Assembly: GCA_963661945.1 (NCBI GenBank)
Contig: CAVLDP010000004.1
Location: forward strand, 1 to 64,000
Direction of reading: 5' to 3'
From: CAVLDP01 sp963661945
GTDB lineage: Bacteria > Bacillota > Clostridia > Lachnospirales > Lachnospiraceae
DNA length: 64,000 bases
The notes beneath the pieces were generated by a model. It was not told the DNA's origin and did not search any database. It worked only from the letters and a program-made list of their open reading frames with translations. How positions within the stretch are numbered: position 1 is the stretch's first letter; every line of letters starts with the position of its first letter. This document shows, piece by piece, positions 25,318 to 34,732 of this stretch. Both the position numbers and the translations under genes were made by a program.

Positions 25318-27003
25318 ATGGAAAAAAATTTAAATGGTTTTTTGTTTTCAAATTTCAAGGAAGTTGCCAAAGAATTCTCATCTTGTATGCAGGACTATCT
25401 CTATGTCTACGACATAAAGACGGATACCTATTACATTACTGAGCGGGCACTTGATCGATTCAAACTTCCTTCCGCAGAATTTCAGGATGTTGCCAATATG
25501 CATCGTACCTTCGTTCATCCAGATGACATCGACTATCTTCTACAGGATTTAGATGACATCTGCACTGGAAAGAAGGACAGCCACAATCTGACCTATCGCT
25601 GGCTTAGCCTTGATGGCTCTCCAATTTGGATTCAGTGTAAGGGTCGAGTTCTTCCTGATGCAGATGGAAATCCTCATCTTATGATCGGCTGCATCAACGA
25701 AGTTGGCAAGAAGCAGCTGGCAGATAATAACATCGGCTTATTGAAAGAGGATGCCTTCGAGAAGCATATCTCAATTCTTGACAAGTCAGAGTATCAGAGT
25801 GCATATCTACTTAGCATATGTGTCGACCAATATAAGAAATTCATCGAGAAATACGGTGTAGAGCATATGGACCGCATCCTTCGTATCTTCTCAGAATGTG
25901 TGCAGGAGAACCTTGGAGACAATCAATATGCTTACTCAAATTCCAAGGACGAGATAACTATTCTTGATTTATCCAGAAATGATTATTTCGGCATGAAGAT
26001 TCTCTACAACCGTATTCGACACAGTATTGACCTTAGGATTCGAGAAGACGGCTATAATAGTCCATTCACCATATCTGGTGGTTCTCTTAAGCTATATGAT
26101 TGTGAAGACAAGACTTACTCCACCATCTACAAGTACTTAGAGTTCTCAGTACAGGAGGCCAAGAACCGTGGTGAGAATCAGATTTATTTCTTCGATTCCG
26201 ACGATTATGAGGACTTTTTGCGCAGGCAATACCTCATTGAAGAACTGCGTGCATCGGTACTGAATAACTTCAGAGGATTTGATTTATACTTCCAACCAAT
26301 TGTTAGTCGAGCTGATCAGAGCCTTCATGCAGCAGAGTCACTACTGCGCTTCTACACCTCCAAGGGTGAGATTGTCTCTCCTATAGAATTTATTCCACTC
26401 CTTGAGGACACCGGTCTAATTCTACCAGTTGGTCATTGGACGCTAGATCGTGCTCTGGAGATTTGTAAGGAAGGCAGAATGAGCGAACCTGATTTCAAGG
26501 TCACTGTGAACTTCTCCTATATTCAGCTCCTCAAGGGTCCTATGTATACCGAAGTCATGTCAGCATTAAAGCGATATCAGCTTCCGCCGGATGCCCTCAT
26601 TGTCGAGCTTACTGAGAGCGGTCATCTGGAGAATACGCCAGCAGTTCAGAATGTATGGCGTAAATTAAAGTCCGAAGGCGTATCCATTGCCATTGATGAT
26701 TTTGGCACCGGATATTCCAACCTGGTAACCATTGGAAATCTGCGACCACAGATTGTTAAGATTGACCGCTCATTTACAAGCAAGGCTCTTCACAACGCCT
26801 ATGAGCACGAGCTACTCATCCATATTATAAAAATGGTACACTCTCTCGATTCTGAACTTGTCATAGAAGGGATCGAGACCAAGGATGAACTTGATGAAAT
26901 TAGTACACTGCATCCAGATTACATCCAGGGCTACTACTACAGCAAGCCATGTAATCGAGCAGATTTCCTTGCATATATTCATAGCAAATCCATCAGTGCT
27001 TAG
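25318..27003 (+). CDS. PAS - degenerate GGDEF - EAL protein, probable c-di-GMP phosphodiesterase
   Basis: 561 residues, soluble. A PAS domain (about 25-130: YDIKTDTYYI, HPDDIDYLL, WIQCKGRV) is followed by a degenerate GGDEF domain (about 150-300; the active-site loop reads SKDEI) and an EAL domain (about 305-560). In the EAL domain the signature is ESL instead of EAL with the metal-binding Glu kept. The other catalytic residues are visible in VNFSYIQL, VELTES, DDFGTGYSNL, KIDRSF, EGIET and QGYYYSKP, so hydrolysis of c-di-GMP is likely. Start ATG 25318 with AGGGG eight bases upstream; a GTG at 25309 is also in frame. It converges on the GGDEF gene and shares its terminator. Confidence 0.9.
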   Translation: MEKNLNGFLFSNFKEVAKEFSSCMQDYLYVYDIKTDTYYITERALDRFKLPSAEFQDVANMHRTFVHPDDIDYLLQDLDDICTGKKDSHNLTYRWLSLDGSPIWIQCKGRVLPDADGNPHLMIGCINEVGKKQLADNNIGLLKEDAFEKHISILDKSEYQSAYLLSICVDQYKKFIEKYGVEHMDRILRIFSECVQENLGDNQYAYSNSKDEITILDLSRNDYFGMKILYNRIRHSIDLRIREDGYNSPFTISGGSLKLYDCEDKTYSTIYKYLEFSVQEAKNRGENQIYFFDSDDYEDFLRRQYLIEELRASVLNNFRGFDLYFQPIVSRADQSLHAAESLLRFYTSKGEIVSPIEFIPLLEDTGLILPVGHWTLDRALEICKEGRMSEPDFKVTVNFSYIQLLKGPMYTEVMSALKRYQLPPDALIVELTESGHLENTPAVQNVWRKLKSEGVSIAIDDFGTGYSNLVTIGNLRPQIVKIDRSFTSKALHNAYEHELLIHIIKMVHSLDSELVIEGIETKDELDEISTLHPDYIQGYYYSKPCNRADFLAYIHSKSISA

Positions 27004-27034
27004 GCAAACATCGATGGATCGATTCATACAAAAG

Positions 27035-27070
27035 AAAAAGCTGAGACGAATCACTTCGTCTCAGCTTTTT
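27035..27070. terminator. Bidirectional terminator between the EAL and GGDEF genes
   Basis: A perfect 16-bp palindromic stem (AAAAAGCTGAGACGAA and its complement, loop TCAC) with T-runs in both directions. The GGDEF stop codon lies in its loop. Confidence 0.93.
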
Positions 27071-28697
27071 CTTTCATGTGCTTCTTGCAGACATACATCA
27101 GGCCATCCGCTCGATCTAACGTATTTAGTAGATTCTTATCTAGCTTCGAATCAAAATTCGTATATCCATAGGCAATAGCCACTTCCCAGTCTCTTTCATT
27201 CTCTGCATTAATTTTGTCAACCGCTTCCTCGAGATTATTAAGTGCTGATTTAATATCCTTCTCTCTATACTGTTCCAAGATGACAGTAAACTCATCTCCG
27301 CCATATCGATAGACGCGTCCAATGTTCTTGAAGGAATCCTGGATGCAATCCGCAGCAATCTTAAGAAGCTTGTCTCCTTCCAGATGGCCATAAGAATCAT
27401 TAGTGCTCTTCAAATTATTCACATCGAAATGAACAAATCCAATATACTTCTTCGCAGGCAGAAGCTCTAAGCGATGATTGAAGGCCATACGATTGCCAAT
27501 TCCAGTCAGACCATCCTTATACGCAAGCTGCTCCATCGTATTTGTCTCTTCCACCCTATGATAATATTCAAGGAAGAGAATAAACTCGTGAATACCAACA
27601 AAGATCATGTAGATTAGCATACCAACTCTGGTATTCCTGCAATAGTCATTAGCACCGATTGAGAAGCAGCGAATAATATCCCACATTCCCGTAAAGGCAA
27701 GAATCAGATTGCCAACCAGCAAGAGTGGCTTTCCACTGACTAATGTGTGTTCCTTCATAAATCGAAGTCCAGAATCCACAAGAATATATCCAACCGTTAG
27801 GACCAGTACAATTCTGACTAAACTTACAGAAACGGCATAAGGAAAGACAGAAGTTAAATCTCCAATTAACATCACCGCTGTCAAGAAGTAATAGACTCCA
27901 GGCAGGAGAATGATTAACCTTCGATCCGTCACCTTCTGGTAACGAATGTAATATTCCATCATAAATGCAAAAGTTAAACCAAAAAGGATATATGAGGCAG
28001 ATAAGAGTCCATAATGATAACCAAGAATCATCCCTGTAATTGGATTCTGAAAGATTGCCCAGGCAGATGCCACGAAAGCAAAGATACCAAGGAAGGTAAG
28101 TACCCTCTCATGATGAATCTGCCGAAAGAAGAATTCATTCATCAGGATATAAATCAAAGACAGAACCATAATCACAATGGTGATTATAAGTGGCAGAATA
28201 TAAAGCTCCGTCAGTCCTTGATAGAGGACTGTTCCCCTTCCAAAATATACGTGGCGAATAAACTTAGACGAAGTCGGATAAATCATCGTCATGGAAATCG
28301 TTATTTCCTTGCCAGCTGCAGAAGCCGGTAGGTACACGAAATTCCATCGATCCCCGATAGTCCCACCAATTGTGAGGTCCTCCTCGCTAAGAGAAGCCAC
28401 TTCACAACCATCAATTAAGACAGACCAGTAAATATTATCGGAATTGAAGCAAATTCCCATTCCTTCATCCGAGAAATCCGGCAATCTGCTTGACATAGAA
28501 TAGGTCTCTCCCACTACCGGGCTCTCATAGATTGGAAGAGAAACTTCCTCTCCATCCATAAACCAGCCCTCATCCAAAGACATTAGATCCGGCTCCTCAA
28601 TCGTAGGAAAGAGCAAACGAAACATCAGAAAAAATCCTAACGCTAAAAGCATCAGGATACTTAAAGTCTTGGTCCCCTTACTAGACTTTCTCTCCAT
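27051..28697 (-). CDS. Membrane diguanylate cyclase with extracytoplasmic sensor (7TM type)
   Basis: 548 residues: signal/anchor helix (13-32), an extracytoplasmic beta-rich domain (about 35-160) that looks carbohydrate-binding-like as in 7TMR-DISM receptors, seven hydrophobic helices (about 163-376) and a GGDEF domain (about 390-545). The catalytic motif is intact (RYGGDEF, 464-470), as is the metal Asp in FVHFDVNNLK; no RxxD inhibitory site precedes the motif. It probably makes c-di-GMP in response to an external ligand. A GAGGGGGG ribosome-binding site lies six bases before the ATG. It follows the 58-residue DUF6472-like gene and is convergent with the EAL phosphodiesterase. Confidence 0.9.
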   Translation of the reverse strand: MERKSSKGTKTLSILMLLALGFFLMFRLLFPTIEEPDLMSLDEGWFMDGEEVSLPIYESPVVGETYSMSSRLPDFSDEGMGICFNSDNIYWSVLIDGCEVASLSEEDLTIGGTIGDRWNFVYLPASAAGKEITISMTMIYPTSSKFIRHVYFGRGTVLYQGLTELYILPLIITIVIMVLSLIYILMNEFFFRQIHHERVLTFLGIFAFVASAWAIFQNPITGMILGYHYGLLSASYILFGLTFAFMMEYYIRYQKVTDRRLIILLPGVYYFLTAVMLIGDLTSVFPYAVSVSLVRIVLVLTVGYILVDSGLRFMKEHTLVSGKPLLLVGNLILAFTGMWDIIRCFSIGANDYCRNTRVGMLIYMIFVGIHEFILFLEYYHRVEETNTMEQLAYKDGLTGIGNRMAFNHRLELLPAKKYIGFVHFDVNNLKSTNDSYGHLEGDKLLKIAADCIQDSFKNIGRVYRYGGDEFTVILEQYREKDIKSALNNLEEAVDKINAENERDWEVAIAYGYTNFDSKLDKNLLNTLDRADGLMYVCKKHMKEKAETK

Positions 28698-28722
28698 ATA
28701 ACCCCCCTCATAAATTTATTTA

Positions 28723-28899
28723 CTACATTTGTTTACGTACAATCAAATATTCATCATTTGACTGATAATAGGGGCAATCCTCGTAATTCCCCATGAGGAA
28801 TCGCACCATATCGTCTTCATCTAGGTCCATGTCACAGACATAACATTCATCCTCATCGTCGAAGACATAATTATTACAAAATTCACAATTCGAAGCCAC
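28723..28899 (-). CDS. Small Cys-rich acidic protein (DUF6472-like), 58 residues
   Basis: A short open frame with a GTG start and AGGAG six bases upstream. It encodes CEFCNNY near the N-terminus, a very acidic stretch, CYVC, DMDLDEDDMVRFL, DCPYY and ends IVRKQM. Cys5, Cys8, Cys19 and Cys22 give a CxxC-x10-CxxC zinc-ribbon-like arrangement. I recall this pattern as the Lachnospiraceae family DUF6472. It sits between the small membrane protein (10 bases upstream) and the GGDEF gene, probably in the same transcript as hisC. Function unknown. Confidence 0.8.
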   Translation of the reverse strand: MASNCEFCNNYVFDDEDECYVCDMDLDEDDMVRFLMGNYEDCPYYQSNDEYLIVRKQM

Positions 28900-28908
28900 A
28901 AATAACTC

Positions 28909-29091
28909 CTATCCTATGATAAAGCGAAGCAGACCACCTATCAAACAAGCTGCTAGGACTGCCACAAGCATAATTGCATACTGTATCTCTTCATGCTCCT
29001 TGCCCCACTTGCTATTCATAATGAGAATATAAATTGCAAGTCCTGCAAAGATTGCAACCAAGTTAATAATCAAACCAGACCAATTCATCAA
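28909..29091 (-). CDS. Small two-helix membrane protein
   Basis: 60 residues with hydrophobic helices at about 5-25 (LIINLVAIFAGLAIYILI) and 38-58 (AIMLVAVLAACLIGGLL) separated by a polar loop NSKWGKEHEEIQ. It starts one base after the hisC stop, so it is translationally coupled, and is followed by the DUF6472-like gene. No family recognised. Confidence 0.65.
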   Translation of the reverse strand: MMNWSGLIINLVAIFAGLAIYILIMNSKWGKEHEEIQYAIMLVAVLAACLIGGLLRFIIG

Positions 29092-29092
29092 A

Positions 29093-30154
29093 CTACCTAA
29101 CCTCTATGAAATGTCTTACGAAGCGCAAGAATTCTTCCATCTCTTCTCTTCTTCCAATTGTAATTCTAAGGAAGTTATCAATTCGAGGCTTCTTAAAATA
29201 TCGGACATAAATTCCTGCTTCACGAAGGGATGTAAACAATTCTTCTGCCGGAATCGTCTCATGTCTTGCAAAGATGAAGTTCGCCTTAGAATCTCCAAAG
29301 GTAAAACCAAGCTCCTTCATCTGCCCCTTGAACCATTCCCTCGTCTCGATAATATCTCGACAAGTCTTTTCAAAGTATTCCTGATCAAGCATAACCTCTC
29401 GCCCAAGCGCAATGGTAAGTCGATCCATGGTATAAGAATTAAATGAATATTTAACATCGTTCAGAAAGCCAATTAATTCCTTGGATCCGAAAGCAAAGCC
29501 TATTCTGCTTCCAGCCATGGACCGAGACTTGGAGAAGGTCTGGACAACAAGCAAATTATCATATTTATCAATCAGAGGCAAAAGGGATGTAGCACCAAAA
29601 TCCACATAAGCCTCATCAATAATCACAACAGAATCTGGATTCTTCGCAATAATCTCCTCATAAAAAGATGTATCCTCAGAAATACCAGTCGGAGCATTAG
29701 GATTCGGAAGTACGATTCCTCCATTCTCCACAAGATAATCATTTACATCTACATGGAAGTCCTCTGTCAGAGGCTTGGTCACATATGGGATACGAAATTC
29801 CTCTGCCCATACATCGTAGAAGGAATAGGTAATATCCGGAAAGAGAACCGGCTTCTCACTATTAAAGAAAGTAAGAAATGACATGGCAAGTACATCATCG
29901 GAGCCAACCCCAACAAAGATCTGATCGGCCGGAACATGATATACGGAAGAAATCGCATCAACGAGATCACTTGCGGCAGGATCAGGATACAAACGCAAGG
30001 TATCCGTCTCAAAAGAAGATAATATCTTCTCCACGCCCGCTGCCGGTGGATAAGGATTCTCATTGGTATTTAGCTTAATTACCTTCTTATCCTTTGGCTG
30101 TTCTCCCGGAACATATGGTGTCACTCTACGTACATTATTCTTCCAATTTCCCAT
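29093..30154 (-). CDS. hisC: Histidinol-phosphate aminotransferase
   Basis: Converts imidazole-acetol phosphate plus glutamate to histidinol phosphate. 353 residues, fold-type I PLP enzyme: KLNTNENPYPP substrate segment, VIIDEAYVDF, the PLP-binding lysine in TFSKSRSMAGSRIGFA, and C-terminal FLRITIGR with the phosphate-binding Arg. It follows the L,D-transpeptidase gene after 23 bases and is followed by two small genes and the GGDEF gene. Some close homologues accept other aromatic substrates, so specificity is inferred. Confidence 0.92.
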   Translation of the reverse strand: MGNWKNNVRRVTPYVPGEQPKDKKVIKLNTNENPYPPAAGVEKILSSFETDTLRLYPDPAASDLVDAISSVYHVPADQIFVGVGSDDVLAMSFLTFFNSEKPVLFPDITYSFYDVWAEEFRIPYVTKPLTEDFHVDVNDYLVENGGIVLPNPNAPTGISEDTSFYEEIIAKNPDSVVIIDEAYVDFGATSLLPLIDKYDNLLVVQTFSKSRSMAGSRIGFAFGSKELIGFLNDVKYSFNSYTMDRLTIALGREVMLDQEYFEKTCRDIIETREWFKGQMKELGFTFGDSKANFIFARHETIPAEELFTSLREAGIYVRYFKKPRIDNFLRITIGRREEMEEFLRFVRHFIEVR

Positions 30155-30177
30155 ATCCTTGTATCCCTATCTCATTC

Positions 30178-31869
30178 TTATTGATATAATGCTGCTTCCC
30201 TCTTCTCAAGCGCTTCTCTTGCATAATCAGCTACAGTCTTGGCCTGTGCAGCTTGCGTCGCTGCAGCCTCGCTTGATGATGCAGCAACAAGGGCATTGTA
30301 TGTAGATTCTGCTGATTCAAGAACAGAGAGATTTGTAACAAAAGGCTTGGCATCTGTAGATAGCGACTCGTATGCCACCCTTGCAGCGCTGATTGCATTT
30401 CCACTATCAATTGTAACAGAACCAATGGCATTAATCTTCTCAACTACAGGAGCTGCCTCACTCTCTTCTAAGCTGGTATCCTCTGTTCCTGCAAGTTCAT
30501 AGACAAGCACTGGGAATCCAGATGACACATAGTCAAAGATCGTAGCTGCAGCCGAATATGGCAGATTCACGCAACCGTGAGAACCATTTGTCTTATAGAT
30601 AGAACCACCAAATCGGTCTCTCCAGGTCGCATCATGCAGTCCCTCTCCATTATGAAATGGCATCCAGTAAGAAACTGGCGTGGCATAATTATCGCCTCGA
30701 AGCGTAGCATCCTTTTGCTTATATGCCACATAGTAAGAGCCTACATGAGTAATGGTATTCTTGGATACGCATCCAGACACAAAGCTAGTATCAAATACAT
30801 TGACCCCATCCACATAAAGATACAGGTGCTGTGCCGTCAGGTTAATCTCCAGATAACTATTGCCATAATCACTGTCTGCACCAGAATGGTTGGCAGCAGT
30901 AACCGAATACACGAAGTCTCTCGTGACATCATCTCCAGCATCAAGATCTGCGATAAGCTGCTCCAGCTCACCTTCCGTATCTATCTTCCAGCCATAGGTT
31001 CCACCAGGAACTGTGACAGTTGCACCATAAGTTGTCTTCAAGGTCTTAGGTTTGCCAACTGTATTGTACTTGGATGCCATCTCTGAGATATATTCGGCCA
31101 TGGCATCTGTATCATAAGAGATCTCTCCATTCTCACAGCTAAGCCAGGAAGCAAGTGTCTCTCCTGGAATCTCTTCGCTGCTTGATCCAAGATCATAGGT
31201 AATCTTCATCTTGGCCTTACTATTCAGTAATTTGATTGAGGCCTGCAGATCCTTGTCATCTGAGGTAATCGTAGGCATTGCATAGAGATGATCTTCCTCA
31301 ACATCAAGTTCACGTGTAAGAGTAGAAACTGCAGATGCAATCTTCTTATATAACTGCTTCGCATTGAAATTATCGCCATATACCTCATCGACAATCTTAA
31401 ATTCGCCGTCAACATACTGGCAAGATGCATTCTCTGTTGTAACAGTACTATGATCCTCTGTAAGTAGTGAGAGTTCATCCACCCTATTCTGAAGGCTATC
31501 TTCATCATATGATACGATGCTGTCGCTCTTATAATCCATAGGAGAGAAGAGATATTTGATCCAGGCAAAACCATTTTGCTTCTCAAGAACAGCAGATACT
31601 GTATCTGCATCTGCATTCACTGCAAGATCAATATCCGCTGCAGAAATGGACTCACTACTTCCATCTGTCTCTGTAATCGTGAGGGAATAATCATCTCCCG
31701 CATCCGTTAGTCGCTTGGCAACTTCACTTGCAGAAGCTGCAGAAGCATCTACTCCATTTACCGTGCTTCTAAAGTAAAAATGCTGATTAAAATAGATTGA
31801 AAATCCAAAATAAACACCCGCAAGCAGCAAAAGTAGGCCTGCAGTAATAAGAATTCTTTTCTTATTCAT
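30178..31869 (-). CDS. L,D-transpeptidase (YkuD) with peptidoglycan-binding-like domains
   Basis: 563 residues from the ATG at 31869. An N-terminal membrane anchor (about 5-24) is followed by two repeated alpha/beta segments resembling the PG-binding-4 domain (about 50-165 and 180-320), a YkuD catalytic domain (about 335-455) with HVGSYYVAYKQ and the active-site motif SHGCVNLP (Cys433), and a 90-residue Ala/Glu-rich coiled tail. It probably makes 3-3 cross-links or attaches molecules to peptidoglycan outside the membrane. An in-frame TTG at 31899 lies inside the palindrome and -10 of its promoter, so the ATG is preferred; AAAGG is about 14 bases upstream, a long spacing. Confidence 0.9.
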   Translation of the reverse strand: MNKKRILITAGLLLLLAGVYFGFSIYFNQHFYFRSTVNGVDASAASASEVAKRLTDAGDDYSLTITETDGSSESISAADIDLAVNADADTVSAVLEKQNGFAWIKYLFSPMDYKSDSIVSYDEDSLQNRVDELSLLTEDHSTVTTENASCQYVDGEFKIVDEVYGDNFNAKQLYKKIASAVSTLTRELDVEEDHLYAMPTITSDDKDLQASIKLLNSKAKMKITYDLGSSSEEIPGETLASWLSCENGEISYDTDAMAEYISEMASKYNTVGKPKTLKTTYGATVTVPGGTYGWKIDTEGELEQLIADLDAGDDVTRDFVYSVTAANHSGADSDYGNSYLEINLTAQHLYLYVDGVNVFDTSFVSGCVSKNTITHVGSYYVAYKQKDATLRGDNYATPVSYWMPFHNGEGLHDATWRDRFGGSIYKTNGSHGCVNLPYSAAATIFDYVSSGFPVLVYELAGTEDTSLEESEAAPVVEKINAIGSVTIDSGNAISAARVAYESLSTDAKPFVTNLSVLESAESTYNALVAASSSEAAATQAAQAKTVADYAREALEKREAALYQ

Positions 31870-31898
31870 AGTAATATCTATAACCTTTCTAATACTCA

Positions 31899-31935
31899 AT
31901 GCTTAAATTTAAGCATAAATCTCCCTCTATATCAA
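31899..31935 (-). promoter_or_regulatory. Putative promoter with an 18-base palindrome, L,D-transpeptidase gene
   Basis: On the minus strand TTGATA (31930-31935), 17 bases, TTAAAT (31907-31912). A perfect palindrome ATGCTTAAATTTAAGCAT (31899-31916) covers the -10, the position of a repressor operator. Confidence 0.5.
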
Positions 31936-31936
31936 A

Positions 31937-33850
31937 CTATAACTCTTCTAACTGTTCTAAGAAGATACTGCTTGATGCATCCGATGGCATTCGAAGGTCT
32001 CCTCGTGGTGAGAGTGAAACCGTACCAACCTTTGGACCATCCGGCAGGCAGCTTCTCTTGAACTGCTGCGCAAAGAAGCGCCTATAGAAGATCTTAAGCC
32101 ATTTCAGAATCGTCTCCTGATCATATACTCCATCAAATGCTATACAGGCCAAGCGATAGACCTTCCTTGGCATAGCGCCATAACGCATCAGATAATAGAG
32201 GAAGAAGTCATGTAATTCATATGGTCCAACCAGTTCCTCCGTCTTCTGGGAAATGACACCATCCTTCGGTGGCAGAAGTTCCGGGCTCACAGGAGTTGAT
32301 AAGACATCATATAATACTTCCTTCAGCTTATCCCCAGCCAGAGCATCTGCATAATACTGCACCAAATAGCGAACCAAGGTCTTTGGAACGGATGCATTCA
32401 CGCCATACATAGACATGTGATCGCCATTGTAGGTAGCCCAGCCAAGTGCAAGTTCTGACATATCACCCGTGCCGACCACAAGCCCGCCATTCTTATTAGC
32501 CAGATTCATGAGAATCTGCGTCCTCATTCTGGCCTGACCATTCTCATATGTCACATCATGATTCTCAGGATCCTGTCCAATATCCTTAAAATGCGTAAGA
32601 ACAGATTCCTTGATGGAGATCTCTGAAAGAGTGACGCCAAGCTCCTCTATCATGTGAATGGCATTCTGGTAGGTTCGATCTGTTGTACCAAATCCAGGCA
32701 TCGTCACAGCCAGAATCCCCTTTCGATCCATAGACAGCATATCAAAGGCACGCACTGTAACAAGAAGTGCAAGTGTAGAATCAAGGCCACCTGAAATCCC
32801 AATAACAGCAGACGATGCATGAGTATGTGAGAGGCGTTTTCTAAGTCCATGAGACTGAATATCTAAAATCTCCTCACATCTCTTGTCAAGAAGCTCCTTG
32901 CTTGATGGCACAAAAGGTCTCGGATCAATAAATCTCGTAACATAAGTCTCCGTCACATCAAGCGGGAATTCATGCCAGATATAAGATGGGTCATCCTTCA
33001 TCTCATAGGTTGTCATTGTTCGTCTTCTATGATTGATAAATGAAATATCAAGTTCACTAAGAATTGCGCCCTCTGAGAATAATCTGCTCTCCTCTAAGAT
33101 ACGACCAGACTCAGCAATCAGATTATGTCCGGAATATACAAGGTCCTGCGTCGATTCCTCAGGGCCAGCACTTGCATAGATATATCCTGCGTATAGTCTG
33201 GCTGACTGGGTCGCCACAAGCTCTCGGCGATACTGATTCTTCCCAGTTACCTCGTTGCTAGCAGATAAGTTTACAATTACATTAGCTCCATTCAAGGCAT
33301 GATCTATGCTTGGTGGACTAGGTGTCCAGAGGTCCTCACATAGTTCCACTCCGATTACAAGCTCTGGCATGTCTGGTGATGTGAAGAGCTGGTTCATACC
33401 AAAAGGGCAGATGGAACCATCCGGCAATTCAACCTCAACCGGTTCATATACCCCAGGTGTGAATTGTCTTGCTTCATAGAATTCATTGTAATTTGGAAGA
33501 TTTCTCTTTGGAACAAGTCCGAGGATTTCTCCATTTGCCACAGCTGCAGCGACATTATAGAGCTTACCACGATAGACAAATGGCAATCCCACAAAATAAA
33601 TTCCATCCAGTGCTTTTGATTCCTCTGCTATCATAAGAAGACCATCCATAGCCTTCGTAAGCAGAAGCTCCTGATAGAACATATCATGACAGGAATAGCC
33701 AGTCAGGCAAAGCTCTGGAAAGACAGTAATCTTCGCCCCAAGCTCATGGCACTTATGCATGTGGTCCTTAATCTCTCTAACATTAGATGTCACATCGCAC
33801 ACAGTAACCTTCGGTGTGACAGCTGCTACCTTGAGCAGTCCATCTCTCAT
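31937..33850 (-). CDS. nadE: Glutamine-dependent NAD+ synthetase
   Basis: Amidates deamido-NAD+ to NAD+ using glutamine. The 637-residue chain has an N-terminal nitrilase-type glutaminase with the Glu46-Lys115-Cys171 triad (FPELCLTGY, VPKRNLP, GVELCEDLW) and a C-terminal NAD synthetase domain with the ATP-binding loop GISGGLDSTLAL. Its ATG overlaps the hslO stop by four bases, so the two are coupled. The L,D-transpeptidase follows behind its own putative promoter. Confidence 0.96.
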   Translation of the reverse strand: MRDGLLKVAAVTPKVTVCDVTSNVREIKDHMHKCHELGAKITVFPELCLTGYSCHDMFYQELLLTKAMDGLLMIAEESKALDGIYFVGLPFVYRGKLYNVAAAVANGEILGLVPKRNLPNYNEFYEARQFTPGVYEPVEVELPDGSICPFGMNQLFTSPDMPELVIGVELCEDLWTPSPPSIDHALNGANVIVNLSASNEVTGKNQYRRELVATQSARLYAGYIYASAGPEESTQDLVYSGHNLIAESGRILEESRLFSEGAILSELDISFINHRRRTMTTYEMKDDPSYIWHEFPLDVTETYVTRFIDPRPFVPSSKELLDKRCEEILDIQSHGLRKRLSHTHASSAVIGISGGLDSTLALLVTVRAFDMLSMDRKGILAVTMPGFGTTDRTYQNAIHMIEELGVTLSEISIKESVLTHFKDIGQDPENHDVTYENGQARMRTQILMNLANKNGGLVVGTGDMSELALGWATYNGDHMSMYGVNASVPKTLVRYLVQYYADALAGDKLKEVLYDVLSTPVSPELLPPKDGVISQKTEELVGPYELHDFFLYYLMRYGAMPRKVYRLACIAFDGVYDQETILKWLKIFYRRFFAQQFKRSCLPDGPKVGTVSLSPRGDLRMPSDASSSIFLEQLEEL

Positions 33851-34716
33851 TTGATTATCTCCTTCAAATCATCCACGCTGAATTCATAGGTAGAATTACA
33901 GAACTCACAGCGAACCTCAATCGGCTTACCCTCTTCAATCATCTCCTGAAGATCAGTTGGCTTAAGAGATGCAAGACTTTTCTCTACGCGCTCTCTCGAG
34001 CAGTCACATGAAAACGAGCAATCCATGCGCTCCTTGATCTCAAGTCCCATGCCGTAGAGAACCTGATCTAACATAATCTCTGGTGTCATACCATTTGACA
34101 GCATATTGGTAACAGAATCCAGATGCTTGATATTCTCCTCCAGCTTAGAAATGGTCTCATCCGATGTATCTGGCATCAACTGGATAATAAAGCCTCCAGC
34201 CTGACTTACCGTGTAATCGGTATCAATTAATACGCCAAGTCCTACCGCCGATGGTGTCTGCTCACTCTGAGCAAAATAATAAGTCAAATCCTCAGCAATC
34301 TCGCCTGTCTGAAGCTCTACCGTTCCCACATATGGCTCCTTCAATCCAGTATCACGAATCACGCGAAGAAAACCATTTCCAATAGCAGCACCTACATCGA
34401 GCTTACCCTCATACTTGTCAGGAACTGTAACCTGAGCCACATTCGGAAAGCCCTTGACGCATCCCTTGCTATCCGCTGTAACAGTGATTCCCTGAAGAGG
34501 GCCATCGCCGATCACCTGAAGGGTCAGAAGGTCATTGTCGCCCTTCATCATCACGCCCATCATTGCTGCACCAGATAACATTCTGCCAAGAGCAGCCGTT
34601 ACAACAGGAGTGGTAAGATGTGCACTTCTTGCCTTCTCTACTAATTCTCTTGATGAAATTGCAAAAGCGCGAATCTCATTATTCGCTGCCGTCGCTCTAA
34701 CCATATAATCTGACAT
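33847..34716 (-). CDS. hslO: Redox-regulated chaperone Hsp33
   Basis: 289 residues. Hsp33 is a cytoplasmic holdase activated by oxidation. The C-terminal zinc/redox site is intact: CDC (in FSCDCSRERVEKSL) and CEFC (in VRCEFCNSTYEF). N-terminal core features include AAALGRMLSGAAMMG-like segment, GDGPLQGI and GNGFLRVIRD. AGGAG precedes the ATG by eight bases. Encoded between a methyltransferase and nadE; the ATGA overlap with nadE couples them. Confidence 0.96.
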   Translation of the reverse strand: MSDYMVRATAANNEIRAFAISSRELVEKARSAHLTTPVVTAALGRMLSGAAMMGVMMKGDNDLLTLQVIGDGPLQGITVTADSKGCVKGFPNVAQVTVPDKYEGKLDVGAAIGNGFLRVIRDTGLKEPYVGTVELQTGEIAEDLTYYFAQSEQTPSAVGLGVLIDTDYTVSQAGGFIIQLMPDTSDETISKLEENIKHLDSVTNMLSNGMTPEIMLDQVLYGMGLEIKERMDCSFSCDCSRERVEKSLASLKPTDLQEMIEEGKPIEVRCEFCNSTYEFSVDDLKEIIK

Positions 34717-34732
34717 TGTATACTCCTAATCC

